Below are positions 13,750-25,877 of a DNA stretch of 64,000 nt, piece after piece. Location: positions 13,949,640-14,013,639 of the forward strand of contig NC_135781.1 in NCBI RefSeq assembly GCF_028453695.1, in the 5' to 3' direction. This DNA is from Augochlora pura (Eukaryota; Arthropoda; Insecta; Hymenoptera; Halictidae). Position numbers and translations under genes: made by a program. The notes under the pieces are model-generated. The model worked only from the letters and a program-made list of their open reading frames with translations, did no database searches and was not told the origin of the DNA. The number at the start of each line of letters is the position of its first letter. The first letter of the stretch is position 1.

Positions 13750-13775
13750 GCGGCGCGGCGCGGCGCGGCGCGGCG
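13750..13775. repeat. (CGGCG)n tandem repeat
   Basis: Five units of the CGGCG pentamer, the same unit as at 592-615 and 33979-34017. It lies between GC-rich sequences full of overlapping open frames. Confidence 0.85.
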
Positions 13776-14210
13776 AGAGAACCGGGAGGCCGGAACGGTT
13801 TCAAGAGGCCGAAGAAGGAAGTGGACGTGGAAGTGGAACCGGATAGAGGCTGCAGAAACAGTGGATCGGTCGCGCAAGGCCGGGCTCCGCGAGGACGAAA
13901 CGCGAGACGCGCCGCCACGGCCACGAGGAGACACCGAGACACCCGGGGAAACAGGATGATACGGGGAAAAGGAGAAATCCGAGGGACCGGTCGAGGCCGG
14001 AGAGCACCGGGCGAAGCTTATATTATGCAAAGCATGTGTTCGTTCCTGGATTTATGGCGGCCGTTTCGCTACCGAGCGCGTTCACCAGCGTTTCGGACCC
14101 GCGCTCGCATCTCTGGGCTGTTTTTGCCGGCGTGTTCTCTCTCGGCCTTGTTAGAGGCCCGACGAAAAACTAGGATAATCCAGAAGTCCGTCGGCAAAGT
14201 GCATCCTCCT
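13776..14210. other. GC-rich non-coding stretch
   Basis: Very CpG-rich sequence with long open frames on both strands (198 codons at 13821-14417 plus; 176 codons at 13500-14030 minus). They overlap one another, are arginine-rich and run into a CT microsatellite. I see no domain. Confidence 0.5.
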
Positions 14211-14298
14211 GTCTCTCTCTCTCTCTCTCTCTCTCCCACTCTCTCTCTTTCCCTCCATCTCTCTCGCACTCTCCCTCTTCCCACCTCGCTCTTTCTCG
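14211..14298. repeat. (CT)n microsatellite
   Basis: About 90 bases of CT repeats with CAC, TTC and CAT interruptions, plus strand. Confidence 0.92.
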
Positions 14299-14882
14299 CT
14301 CTCTTTACTCGTCGAGGCCGGGACAAGATTAATTGGAATGCTAATGCGGCCGATGCATATGGATGCGTGGGATTATCTTTCGCTTTCGACCGGGAACCCA
14401 GCGCTGCCGATTCCTGAATCCCGAGTTCAGGAAGTTAGAGACGCGTCCCGGAATTTCCATGGACGGTAACGTAGCGCCGTTCCCGCGCTGCACCAACGCA
14501 GACGCCGACGCCAACGTCGTCCTGGGCGAGCGTTCACGCGTCACGGGAACTCGTAACCGAATGAATGAATTTCGATGAACCTGCGAATCCGACCCGGACG
14601 CCCGCGCGAACTTCTTCTCGTGATACGTATGTTGGAACAAAGAACATTGAAATTCAACAGCCACGCGGAATACCCGCCGAAAGTCTCGGTATAGACACTA
14701 TGGGTTCTAGTTAGCGTGCGCCAGAAGTCCTGAAAAACTACACCGCTTTTGTTCGTGTTGCATCACTGCTTTTTCGGAAGCCATTTGTTTTACCGATGCT
14801 CCTTTCTTGGTTAATGCTCGCGGTGATCATCGCACAGATAGCGGAGTTTAGACCGACTTAGGCAGTCGTTTGTGAATTGTTT

Positions 14883-15100
14883 TTAACACTTTGCCAACCG
14901 TCAGGCTATACATCGTCTTTTTACCCTGACCGGTAGTCTCTGAATCGGTATCGGTGTTCAATGATTTGTTATCTATTATTGAGGTTAAGGAAAACTATTA
15001 ATTTGTACTACTGTAATCCTATAACGTTATTATATAATTTTTTAAATATTAGATACATTTCGCAATGAATAAAATAAATAAAAGAAAAATAAAATAGATA
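14883..15100 (+). mobile_element. TTAA MITE, family C variant, right end unclear
   Basis: It starts TTAACACTTTGCCAACCG, like the element start at 52372 (TTAAGACTTTACCAACCG). Its interior at about 15010-15085 matches 52437-52510 in inverted orientation, including TTATATAAT and an ATACATTTCGCAATGAATAA block. Opposite interior orientation with the same left terminus is what an element with terminal inverted repeats gives. The right terminus is not recognisable; 15100 marks the end of detectable similarity. Confidence 0.6.
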
Positions 15101-15728
15101 AAATAAATATTGTTTAATTCTAGTATAAAAATGTTAATAAATTCAATTAGCATAATAACAAAAAGCGAATAATATAAAAAGCACTATCGAAGTAAATACG
15201 TGTGTTTCAAAGTTCGCTAAATCTCTTAAATAAATTTTTAATACATTAAATTTCATATCAAGTACTGTCCTTTGCTAGAAAGATGACGCAGAGAAAAGTG
15301 TAAGATCGGTTCCTACTAACCCATCTATGTTAACGCCTTCACAAAAGTAGGGTAAACGCGTTTCCTTTATTGACAGAAATAATCCCTTCCTATTAACCAC
15401 AATTTTCAGGAAACGAGGGACTTGAGCCTCGCCGTTTGCAAATATACAACGTCTCTTGACTCCCGACACTGTCTCGCTTCTCGTAAGAGAAGGATCTCTC
15501 TCTCTCCTTTTCAGTATTATTGGCTAAGTTACGCGCTGAATGAGAGATGTGATTAGGCAGAACGGGCTTACCCCTCGCTTCGATTAGTTTATTGGTTTTC
15601 TTATTTATCAAGAGAAGTGAGTTTCGGGAGATTATAGACAAGTGGGGACTAGGTGAAACAAGCGAGATACTCCCTTTGCCCCGCAACAGAAATTGTGCCA
15701 CCTGGGACGGTACTAGAACTTCTGCCCA
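15101..15728. other. Non-coding stretch, no gene seen
   Basis: AT-rich at first, then mixed. The two minus-strand frames of 64 and 102 codons overlap each other and show no domain. No repeat boundary is visible. Confidence 0.5.
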
Positions 15729-16540
15729 TTAACACTAAGTTTACGAAAATTTCTCATATACCTATCTCTATGCCAAGCGTCAATTTGACGTACGTTAAAA
15801 AAATAAACATTTTGTATCATTGAATTTTATATCATTTTCTGAACCTGAAAGGACATGCGCTCTTTTTCTTTTGAAATGTAAATTCCGGAAATTTTCCTCT
15901 TCGCTATCTGCTGATTCCTCTATTTGCATATTTTCACTATATTGCATAATTTAAATTTTATCTTGCGCTTGATAAAGCTAGTTTCAGCTGTAGTCACTGC
16001 TTTCACCGGAACTATCATCTCTTAGACAAATTTTGCTTTTCAACGTATATGTATTTCGTTTGGACATATTCTATGAAGAAGAGTTATTCGTCAAAGAATG
16101 TATAACTTGAATCGACACTAACGTTTTTGCAGTTACTTACAATAACGTGATATTTATTTCTTCATTGCACAAGTTAACAATACTTCGAAAAATTTAAGTT
16201 TCAAAATATGCATACACTATGATTATAGCCAAAATATAGTATCATTGATTTTTTTCGCGATTTTGTAATTAAAGAACGGAGAAGTAATCCTGTAACAGCC
16301 ACTGGAGAGTTGAGATAACAGAGTTCGTGTATTGTCTTACCATTGTGTCAATTTGACGTATTCGTAGAGATAGATATATCACACAGAAAATTTCGAAATT
16401 CGAAGGCGTAGAAGAAAATAAATTTTAACAAATATTCGTCTCCCTGAATGGATAATTGAAGTGTGTGTAGCAAGAGATAAATTTTTCTATGTGAAATTAA
16501 AAACGCGTCAAATTGGCGTGCTTCATAAACCTAGTATTAA
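15729..16540. mobile_element. TTAA element, family J, possibly composite
   Basis: Left end TTAACACTAAGTTTACGAA; reverse complement of right end TTAATACTAGGTTTATGAA. Both ends carry a subterminal CGTCAAATTGRCG-type motif (15779-15790 and 16506-16518). A third copy of the terminal region lies inside, inverted, at 16341-16408, including GTCAATTTGACGT and TATCTCTAC. The 812-base length and the internal end suggest one element inserted in another or a duplicated end. There is no coding capacity. Confidence 0.7.
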
Positions 16541-17852
16541 GCCATAATATTCAATATTTTTAAAGATACTCCCATTGTCCGCCACGATGAAAGCAGAAAT
16601 TTCAATTGGAATTGTCCATCAAGAATTGGGTAGCTGGATGATTTCTGAAATGGGTTAAATTGGTCCTACGCTTCTTCGGAGTACTCGAGTCTATTTTTAC
16701 TCGCCGCATTGAAGTCGTCATTTATTCACTCAATTTGTGACGACGAATAGTTCCTAACACGTTGAGTATCCAAAATCAACCTCTAAAACTTTCGTAGAAT
16801 GAAAGTAATTTAGTGAACGAAAGTGAAACTTTAAAGTGAAAAGTTTGTCATAGTAATTATTAGTTTGACTTTTTTTATTAAGTCCAAAACGTTGGATTAT
16901 AAACATCCTAGTAAAATTAGATTTGTTTAAATATATTAAAATAAATATTAATAACGTAAACTAGTTAAAAATTAGTGTCAGCTATATATAACCAAAGTGG
17001 TACTGTTTATGCTAAATTAGGAACAACAATAAAAGGATAATGAATCTAAACATATAAAGATCTCAAATCGGAAAGAAATTAAAAAATAATAATAAATAAA
17101 GCTGAAGATGTTTCTAAGCAGCCCCATTTGTGTCTTTAAAATATCTTCATGTTGTGAACAATTTAACAAATTCAACAAGAATTTTAACCACGTAGTTGCA
17201 TTGTGGTTTTATTCGGGTAAAATGTTTAATCAAAGAAAATTCAGAAAATCTACAAAATACACACAACAAATAGTACACATTAGATTATTGGTAAAGTGAA
17301 ATTTCCAGGAAATATACACGAATTATTTGTTCGTAATATTCTGATACATATGGACACGCCCCAACGCCATCTACTGAAAATCGCAGCGGATATTCCGGAC
17401 AAGCCACTAGAATAAATTTATGAACAGCAGGTGCGAATAACAACGTGACACGTTGCCATAGAACCTAGAAAATTTATCACATCAATGATTTGCGACAACG
17501 TCACCGATCATAATCTATGAATACAAATTCGCGGATTTCGGAGTCAAAATTATTCGGCAAACAGAAGGATAATTTTCCAATCCGCCAGTCTCCGGCTCGG
17601 TTTGACCGTTCATCATTTCTAATTCCCAAATCCAGGCACAGCTATCCCAATCATTAACATCGGAAAGGAACGACAACCGGCGCGGGCGCGTGCAAATTAC
17701 TCGATCGATGATCTAATGAAAAAGCGCGGCGACGCGACCGGCGAATGAAGTGTAAATGATTTTCGCGAATTACCGGATAATCGGCAAATTAATGTCACGG
17801 ATTGATCGGTGATCGCGCGTGATCGTCGGCAGATGTAAATCTATTCGATTGA
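16541..17852. other. Non-coding stretch, no gene seen
   Basis: AT-rich to about 17,340, then more complex and CpG-containing. Nothing coding or repeated is recognised. Confidence 0.5.
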
Positions 17853-17872
17853 GGGGGGGGGGGGGGGGGGGG
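17853..17872. repeat. Homopolymer G20
   Basis: Twenty uninterrupted G residues, then AGT and a further G6. It is the longest homopolymer I found in the window and is expected to form quadruplex DNA. Length may be unreliable in the assembly. Confidence 0.92.
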
Positions 17873-18980
17873 AGTGGGGGGTCGCCGTTGATTCTGTAAT
17901 TATAAATGTATTCATCGGGAACTTGTAGCAAATGCGGGGGTTTGTGCGAAAGCGTTGCGGGGAACACTGGTTGCCGGCCTGAAGCCAGCGATTCGATTAT
18001 ATTGAATGGCGGTCGCCTCGTAATCTGTTTTGTCCAGTTAAATGTCTCATTAATCGTTTTAGAACGAGTTGTCAAATATTTTCAATCGAATTGAACGGGC
18101 GCCCGCCCGTTGCGAACGACGCCGCCTGAATTACAATGGCCGGATCAACGCGCGGATACGCTGACTAGGCATCCGATCGGACGAATTATTACATATTATT
18201 TCATATTCCTTATTTATCGGAATCAAGCGTCGTTAAACGCGTTTACGCTGTGGGAATACGGCACATTAACCGGTTCCGCTATAATTTAAATATTCGCCAG
18301 ATTATAATCGAATTTACCGACGAATTATAAATACGTGTTAAGGGATAAAGAAAAGATTGTAGAGTATGCTTAATTATATATACATATATTCTTAGTTCCT
18401 ATATAATATAATTCTTATATATATTTAGGAGACGCTAAACGTAACTATTACACATTATAAAAGTACCAAAAATTTATTTATTCAAATTATATGACATCAT
18501 TGCAATAGTTTTAGTAAATTCGAGGACCATGATTTTGTCCTGTAATGCTAGTCTCAAGGTTTTCCTGAATCCGGAAAGAATACAGTGACTTGGGTAGTAT
18601 CGAGTTATAAGGCGCTTACGCGGCATAATCGGTAAAAACGTCGCAGCGTAAAGTTCGTGGGGGGGCACGATCGATGGCAGCGAGCCCGCTAAATGATTCA
18701 ATGTACCATTAACATTTTCGCCTAAAGCGTAATAGGATCGGAGGGAGTTTTTCACGAGCGTGCAAATATCGAGGGAAAACGGCGACAACAGTGGGTCGAG
18801 CCAGCGCAGCGATATTTTTAATGGGAATGATAAAAAGCGGCAGCGGGATTTAATCGCGACGGTGAATGTCGAATTAAGAGATCTTTACTTTCTGTTTTTA
18901 CGCTCTGGAAAAACATTTCGACTCTGCCGGGTGCCGTTTTCGCCCAGGGTGGGTGGCGAGCTGACAAAAACAACGGGAAA

Positions 18981-18983
<3 letters not shown>
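17873..18983. other. Non-coding stretch, no gene seen
   Basis: Complex CpG-containing DNA at both ends and an AT-rich TATATA-type patch at 18,360-18,430. A 104-codon minus-strand frame (18474-18788) has no recognisable domain. Confidence 0.5.

Positions 18984-19022
<39 letters not shown>
18984..19022. repeat. (GA)n microsatellite
   Basis: About 18 GA units in purine-rich flanks that extend to about 19,200. Confidence 0.92.
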
Positions 19023-19023
<1 letters not shown>

Positions 19024-20637
19024 GGGGAGAAAGGAAGAGACAGAAAAAATGAAACTGGCAGCCGGCGTCCTCGGAGAAACGGGATCTCGGTGAAGGGAGG
19101 AAGCCGGTGAAAGTAAAGAGAAAGAAAAGCGGGAAAGAGGAACGGAGAGGGAGCGGGAAAATAGACGGAAGAAAGAGGCGTGGGATGGAAAGGGAGGGAA
19201 AGAACGACAGGTATTGTCTCCCGCAGACCGTAATTAGGCTGAATGGCGCTTTTCATGGAGGAGCCCTTTTTGAAATTAATACAGGCCGACGCTGCGGCGA
19301 AATATTACAGAGCGATAATTAACGCGTTATCGCGTCAAAACCGGCCGAGCCACGGTGAAAATTTAACCGTGCGATTAACGAATTTCACCGGGAACCGGCG
19401 CGCCTGCCTATACATACATATAGCTGAATATGCTAGCGCATTGCAACGCGATTCGCTCGTCGAACATTCGCAGAACGGATTCGGGCATGGTATGCTTGTG
19501 CCTGCCAACGACAACAACGAGTAAACTGTTACCAGGCAGCTAATTAATTGCAAACACTCGATTGGAAGACGTCAAATACCACCGGAAACGGCCATCGAAT
19601 TGCTCGCGTTGGAAGTCTTTCGTTTATTCGCGGGAATTTGAACAGCCATACACTTTTATTGAAAATTTATAGACGCCATCTTGTAGACATTACAAAATTG
19701 CTCAAAATTTTTATCTTAGATTAATGTAAAATCGGTTCATTTTTAAAAGACTTTTCTTTATAAGCATGTAAACATTTTGCAAACAAGAATGCATAATTGT
19801 TAGCTTTGCATGCATTTATCACACGAATGATCAGGGAAACAGAAATAAGTGAAAACGTAAGAAGTATTAAACTTATTGATTTTCTAGTACAAACTTTCTA
19901 TTTTACTCTACTATGTCGCAATCGATATAAATCAATTTTGTGTTGTGATTTTATAAATAGAAATTTATATCCTTCCTTAACAATTTTATTGTCTTCGAAA
20001 TAATCGTAAATACATCCTTTATTTCTTTCGTTTCGACGTTTTATTTATATGCTTTGTTATAAACGCATAAAATGATTATACAAATGTTCAATAATTCTTG
20101 TACAAAATAATGCAGTCACTTGGAACCTTTTTCGTGTAATTAATCATTTGAAAATATTTCAGTAATATCTCTAAGGAATAGATTACCCATTCAGTATCCA
20201 ACAGTGCGACAGCAGCGATAAAATTTCGACAAATTCATTGACCTGTAATGAAAGTCTAAAATTTAAATGAAAGATCCTCCAGAACAAACATACCAAATAG
20301 CTCGCACGAAATAAAAGCAGTGAAACGATATAAATCAACGAGTCACAACGAGCGCGATAAATCCAAATCCAGCGAGGGAATATGCACAGTTTAATCAAAT
20401 AAAAGGTAGGATAAAGTGCACATCGCTTTGCGTACCGCTGCACAAAGACTCCGCCCCACCATCAATATTTCAAAGGTCCGAGAACATATTCGCGTTGCGC
20501 CGGGAGATAAAAAGTCCGTATAGCGTTTGAATAAACAACTAGCCGCAAGAAATAAATCTGAGACAACGATCGGCGGACAAAGCGAGGAACCGCTTAAAAG
20601 CGGCTCGATCTTCGTGAAAGCTCATCCCTTTAGAGGT

Positions 20638-20651
20638 CGTCGACGACGGCA

Positions 20652-20683
<32 letters not shown>

Positions 20684-20684
20684 A
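20638..20684. repeat. (CGA)n microsatellite
   Basis: About 15 CGA units with GGC and ACG interruptions. It encodes poly-Arg or poly-Ser depending on strand; the flanking frames are not convincing. Confidence 0.9.
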
Positions 20685-21290
20685 TTGCCCTTGCGAGAAA
20701 TCCAGAGTTTTCGTGGAAAAACAGAACAATTTGTATCCCGAGGAGCGCCGGTGTCGGAAACGCGGCGCAGCGTTCGGCCCGTTCGCCGGGCCATAAATCG
20801 GCACGCTCATCTTTAAAATATGGGGATGGAAATATTTGGACTGTGCACGTCGAATTGAGCAAGAACTCACCACCGAAGGGGTCACGGCGCGACGGGAGCG
20901 AAGGGGTCGCAGGGCGCCGGGGGCAAAGCGGGCAAAGGGAGCAGCCGGGCCGGGCAGGAAGTTGCAAAAGGTCGTAGTAAAGATGCCATCTCCCTGGCCG
21001 CGGTGCCGAGTTTATTTGCAACGTGCACGAGGCGAGCTGCAACCCCCATCCCCGTCACCCTCCGGTCGCCATCGCCGTTTCAGCTCCGTTCTGACGTCCG
21101 CCGCCGGCCCTCGTAAATTGCACGGCAAATAATTGATAGGCGAAGGCGATGTTTCTATTCTGTTGGCAGCACTTGTAAAGGAGCCGCGATTTATTCCGCC
21201 TCACCGCCTCGCTGTCTGCCCCTGGGGTATAAATGGCCGTGTCGGCGGTCGCGGAGGATGGGTAGCAAAACGAAGACCAGCTGAAAAAAG

Positions 21291-21354
21291 GAGTGAGGGA
21301 GAGGGAGAGGGAGAGGGAGAGAGACAGAGAGAGAGCGAGAGAGGGAGGGGGAGA
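21291..21354. repeat. (GGGAGA)n purine-rich repeat
   Basis: GAGGGA hexamers followed by GA repeats, plus strand. Confidence 0.88.
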
Positions 21355-22012
21355 ATGCCGGGAAAAACTGCTCATTCAGCGGCCAGCAGATGGAACGCGG
21401 ATGAAAGGCTGACCAGGTCTCCCGAAAAAAATATTCATTTTCGAGTTGGTATCGGGGACAGGATTGTTTGCTTTCTCCAGCATTATGCGGACACCGGCAA
21501 ACAGTATTCTCCGGTCTAATCATCGGCCCCGTTTCCACGGACGACCTTCCCTCCAACGCCGAGATGTCTAGCAAGAGGAAGATTTATACTCGGAGTTACG
21601 CCACTCTCTCGCGGTAATACGCCGGCTCCATAAAACACTTTAATATTTCATTCAAGGCCGTTCGGGGCACCTGAAGACATTTAAAAAGGGCGGCGGAGAC
21701 GACCGGGTCCCTTTCAATCGACGCCCGGGTCTTCAATATCGGTTACCTACGATCCCGACTATGGGCGTTCTTTAATCAAAAAGGACTTGACGTTAAGGGA
21801 GGAAGGTCGGCCTCTTTTGTGGCTACGGAGGACTCGAATAAGACGTGGAAATGTTACCTTTTCCGGATTCTTATTGCCCTGGCTTTACTGTTCCCGGATC
21901 CCGCTCCCGGAATTGTACTTCGTTCTGCCCATTTCACGCTAGATTTACGGACACCGAACGCAATGATTGATAGACTGCGGCTTTTAGGAAGATTTTTATT
22001 GAAATACAACTA

Positions 22013-22260
22013 TTAACCCTTTGCACTCGAAACCATTTTAACTGTAAATCTGATGTAAACTTTCTGGCTCACAGTATTTCCGTTCTATGTAACACAGTGC
22101 ACTTCTATGCATTCGAAATTGATTCTTGTTACCCACACCAATAGTTTCATTACCTAACAATTTTTTTAAAATTAACATTGATTGTATAAAAATTATCTTG
22201 AGATGTGATAGAACAATTTTAGCTGTGCCTCAGAGTCATCAATCGGGTGCAAAGGGTTAG
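22013..22260. mobile_element. Complete TTAA MITE, family H, copy 1
   Basis: Left end TTAACCCTTTGCACTCG; reverse complement of right end CTAACCCTTTGCACCCG, so the right TTAA has mutated to TTAG. It is 248 bases long with an AT-rich interior and no coding capacity. A second, more diverged copy begins 18 bases downstream in the same orientation. Other relatives are at 7823, 34581 and 46301. Confidence 0.85.
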
Positions 22261-22277
22261 TATTACTATTAGTATTA

Positions 22278-22500
22278 TTAATCCATTGCACTCAGATTGT
22301 AATGGATTATCATTTTAATCGTAAATCCAAAGTAGTTTTTCCGATCTACAGCATTTCTATTTTCTAGGATACTAACACTTTGTGTATATGAAATTGAGTC
22401 TCGTGACTCGTGCAGTAATTACACTTTTAACAATCTTTTAGCTATACGCAAATTTATTTTAAAACGTAATAAACAATTTTTAGTGTTGTAGAAATACGCC
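22278..22500 (+). mobile_element. TTAA MITE, family H, tandem copy 2
   Basis: It starts TTAATCCATTGCACTCAG and follows copy 1 (22013-22260) through its length with gaps: the CATTTTAATCGTAAATC, TACAGCATTTC and ACACTTTGTGTATATGAAATTGA blocks all have counterparts at the same relative positions. The right terminal repeat is eroded, so the end is approximate. Confidence 0.7.
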
Positions 22501-22787
22501 ACTGGTGGAAAAATATTTCTCGCTTGATTCTTGGTTTCTGCAATTAGTATATTTATGTATAATATATTAAAAAAAAAAAGAAAATTATTATTGTTACTGT
22601 GATGATCAATCATCATGAATTCTTGAATGAGAGAAATGGAATGAATGTCTATAAATGGCGTGTCTACTATCGCTTCCATCTCGAATGTAACTAACTATAA
22701 GATAAAAATACAGGTATAAAGATAGACCATCTTCGTGTCTTGTCACAGATATAAAACACCACAGTTTTCTACTTTATGGCAGTTAAA

Positions 22788-23006
22788 TACAGTAAATCCT
22801 CCCCAATTGACCTTCAAATTGTAAACAGAAATGGAAAATTTGGGAAGGTGAGATACAAAAATTTGAACTATGGACATCGTTTTTATGGTTTATTGAACTT
22901 GATAACTATAAAAACGAGACGCAAAACTTAATTAATCATATCTCCTCTTCTCAAGTTGTCCATTTTTATTTACCAGCTGACGGACAATTGAGGAGAATTT
23001 ACTGTA
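22788..23006. mobile_element. Complete TA-flanked MITE with CAGTAAAT ends (family L)
   Basis: TA, then CAGTAAATCCTCCCCAATTG at the left; reverse complement of the right end is CAGTAAATTCTCCTCAATTG, then TA. Eighteen of the 20 inner bases agree. It is 219 bases long including the TA flanks. TA target sites with a CAGT start are typical of Tc1/mariner-superfamily (pogo-like) non-autonomous elements; the subgroup is inferred. The interior is non-coding. Confidence 0.85.
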
Positions 23007-23739
23007 ATGTTTCGCTATCATTTAATCCAAAAACGTCTCATTAATTTTATCAACAAAACATACTCGATTTGAAACCGTCATCTTTGCATTGCAAGCATCA
23101 GCATCGAATCGACGAGCAGGTGTCGAATAACCGAGCAAGAACTCCGCATTTTCCCTTCGATCTGAATCGGAAGTCGTCGCGACATCCCATGTAACTCGAG
23201 GGACGAGTCTCTAATCTTCCCGCAACAAACAAGCGGGACCGGCGACAATAAACGGGGCCGGCCTTTGTCTGCATTTTAAGAATGATCGCTAACTGTAATT
23301 TCGCGAAACTCCTCCTTATCTGGAAAGCGGTCGCAGCGCTCGGAGAAAAGGGCCCCCGTTACCGACGCCGCCCGGGAAGATTCCAAAGACACAAAGGGAC
23401 GATTTAACGAGCGCATTTTTCCCGTTCCCCGTCAGAATTTTCATAACGGAAGAAACGAGGCATTAAAATTCTTTCGCGCCTCTCGTCTCCGCTCGCCACG
23501 GCCGCGCCCCTCGCGTCCCGCCGGCTCCGCTGCAGCCCCGAAACTCCACCCCCGCACTCGAACCGACCGTTTCTCGCGAGAATTCTTACAAACGATTCAC
23601 ACGGCCACTATATCGTACAATGCAGTCGAGATTGCAGAGAACTTCCGGCTTCTATATTCGGCCGCCAATTCAGCCGCGATTTTTCAACTGTCCCCGCCGC
23701 TCCGCCCCCGTGTCGCTCGGTACCCGGGAACAGAAAAGC

Positions 23740-23827
23740 GAGGAAGGAAGGAAGGAGAGGAAGAGGGACAGAGGGACAGAGAGCGAAAGAGAGACATAGA
23801 GAGATAGAGAGAGAAAAAAAGAAAACA
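23740..23827. repeat. Purine-rich GGAA/GAGA low-complexity tract
   Basis: GGAA units, then GACAGAG, GAGA and GATA-type units, ending in an A-rich run. Confidence 0.85.
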
Positions 23828-25519
23828 CGCGGAAGAGGTTGCACGGTGGTTATAAGGTAGCGAGAGGGAGAAACGAGGAGGCGAGATCGAACGATTCAAC
23901 GATTCCACGGAAATCTGGAACGAGGGCCGACCGCGGCGGGCGGGGAGCGGGCGCGGCGCGAAACGCGTTCGTAAATAACGATAATGGGCATATTCGCAAT
24001 TAGCAACGGTGCTACGAGCAAGGGCGAAAAAGGAGCCAACAGAGACGACGCCGTTCGGCGAGTGTCGCACCGACGCGCTCGCGCTCGCGCTCGCGATCAC
24101 GAGCGGTCCGCCCGGTCATTGTGCGCGCGCGTGTGCTGGAGCTATGCACCGTTTGCCAGCGTGCCAAAAGAGGAACGCGTCGGGATACAGGCGACGAGGA
24201 ACGGGAAGACGAGCGCAGAGAAGCGTGAAACAAAAGAGGGGAAAAAGGGACGCAGCGTTGTAAATGAACCGAGAGATACGGCCACCTATGGTGGCACTCG
24301 GGACGCGGGGGCCGGAGGGACGTGAATAGTAGAAACGACGAATAAAAGCGTTCCATCTTTGGAACGAATGTTTGCCGAAGGTCCCCAGGAACGGTTCGCC
24401 AACGGTGGCGTTTGTGTATCACGTGAACTGGTTCCGTTTTGAATATGATCTTTCGCGCAGCTGAAACGCTGGATCGGTTGCCCGTGGATCGCGAGTCGCC
24501 TGGCTTTGGGGATGCGGGTTGTCAAACTTTGCTGGATCTTTTTGGTATTTCTGGGGACACGGGAGGATCGGGTAAACGTACATCCGAAAGCACCGTTTTA
24601 TATTTGGAAAATAACAAATATTTTATGACCACTGTATCCAAATATTTGCTAGAATATGGAATCGCTTGCTATAGAGTGACAAATTGCTGTGCCTTTGCTT
24701 TGTTTTCAGCCGTAATTATCTTTATATTTATCGAGTCAAGTGTATTCAATTTTATAATTTAAAAATGAAAAATACAGTAATACAAAAATTTAGTGTGTCT
24801 GATTTCATAGGCATAAAAAAAGTTAATTACGTCCGTACAGGAACCATAGGCTCAGCAATTGGTGACTTCACAGTTACTGGCTCCATTACCCTAGTTGGTT
24901 CCTGCGAGCATTTCCTGCCGCACTAGAGACAGATTTCAGCTGCTACAATGTGTTGCAATCTAACAGCCTGTCTTCTGGAAGACGAATACGCCGTATGATT
25001 GGTAGCACGAAGTGAGTACAAATTATACGGGATCAACCCAAATTCGTGGTACAAATGGAGTCTGACAGATAGCTCAGCTCAAAGTGAGATGAAAATCAAA
25101 AGTTACGGAACCACGTTGGCAGCTTTCTCTTAAACAGTTACCGTCTATAATAAAGTAGCTGCCGCTGGTATATTTCATTCCACTTCTACTTGCTATTTTA
25201 GTTACATTTCTTGACTATCTTGGTTCGCTGTTACGCGACGTAGAATAATCTACTAAAGTTAGACAGCTCCACAGGTCCGTAGACTCCAAAATGCGCCCCA
25301 AAAATTCATCGTCCACTAGTAAAAGCTTTCCACAGATTAATAATAAATCTGTCGTTCCAGATTCGCAAGAGACACTTCTTCTCCTAGTTTGCATGACTAC
25401 GCGTAAACAAAACTGTATCTCCCGCAACGTTGGATAATTTAACACCTAAGCAGAGCGATTCAAAGCGACGTAGCCGGTGCAGCACGTAACTCAAGATACT
25501 CGAAAAATGATAAATAGCC

Positions 25520-25522
25520 GAA

Positions 25523-25564
<42 letters not shown>
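25520..25564. repeat. (GA)n microsatellite
   Basis: About 20 GA units with AAAG interruptions. Confidence 0.92.
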
Positions 25565-25854
25565 GTATAATTCGGTGGGAAACAAAAATTGAAACCGTAA
25601 ACAGGGGAACTGGGACGGCGCGAGCCGGTCCGTGGATTCAGAAGAGCAGGAGCAGAAAGGGCCAAGATAAACTGCGATAAGAGGAGGTGAAACGGGCGGC
25701 GGGACGCGAAAGAAAGTGGAACGAGCAGGAGAAACAATCGCGAATGAAATACGAAACGGGGAAAATGGGGCGCGCCGGGGCCAGCGGTGAAAGGGGCTCG
25801 AAGAGGCAAGGAGGGGTGGCAAGAGGGGAAAAGGTGTAGGAAGAGAGTGGAAGG

Positions 25855-25877
25855 TAGCAGCAGCAGCAGCAGCAGCC
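25855..25877. repeat. (CAG)n microsatellite
   Basis: Seven CAG/AGC units. Frames across it give short poly-Ala or poly-Leu, without other coding evidence. Confidence 0.9.

Larger units (their letters stand above)
19023..22012. other. Mostly CpG-rich non-coding stretch
   Basis: No gene is supported. It contains two microsatellites listed separately and an AT-rich interval at 19,650-20,170. Frames of up to 167 codons (20539-21042 minus) lie over the CGA array and CpG-rich flanks, read oppositely on both strands, and carry serine or arginine runs. Confidence 0.5.

Noticed and set aside
13821..14417. Open frame of 198 codons, plus strand
   Set aside because: Runs through a CT microsatellite (Ser/Leu repeats) and overlaps a long minus-strand frame; no domain.
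16750..16900. CTAACACGTTGAGTATCC and AAAACGTTGGATTATAA as possible inverted ends
   Set aside because: Similarity is only 8-9 bases and neither side has an intact TTAA.
24684..24926. Frame with more protein-like composition (80 codons)
   Set aside because: Short, starts in AT-rich DNA, no domain and no second exon candidate nearby.
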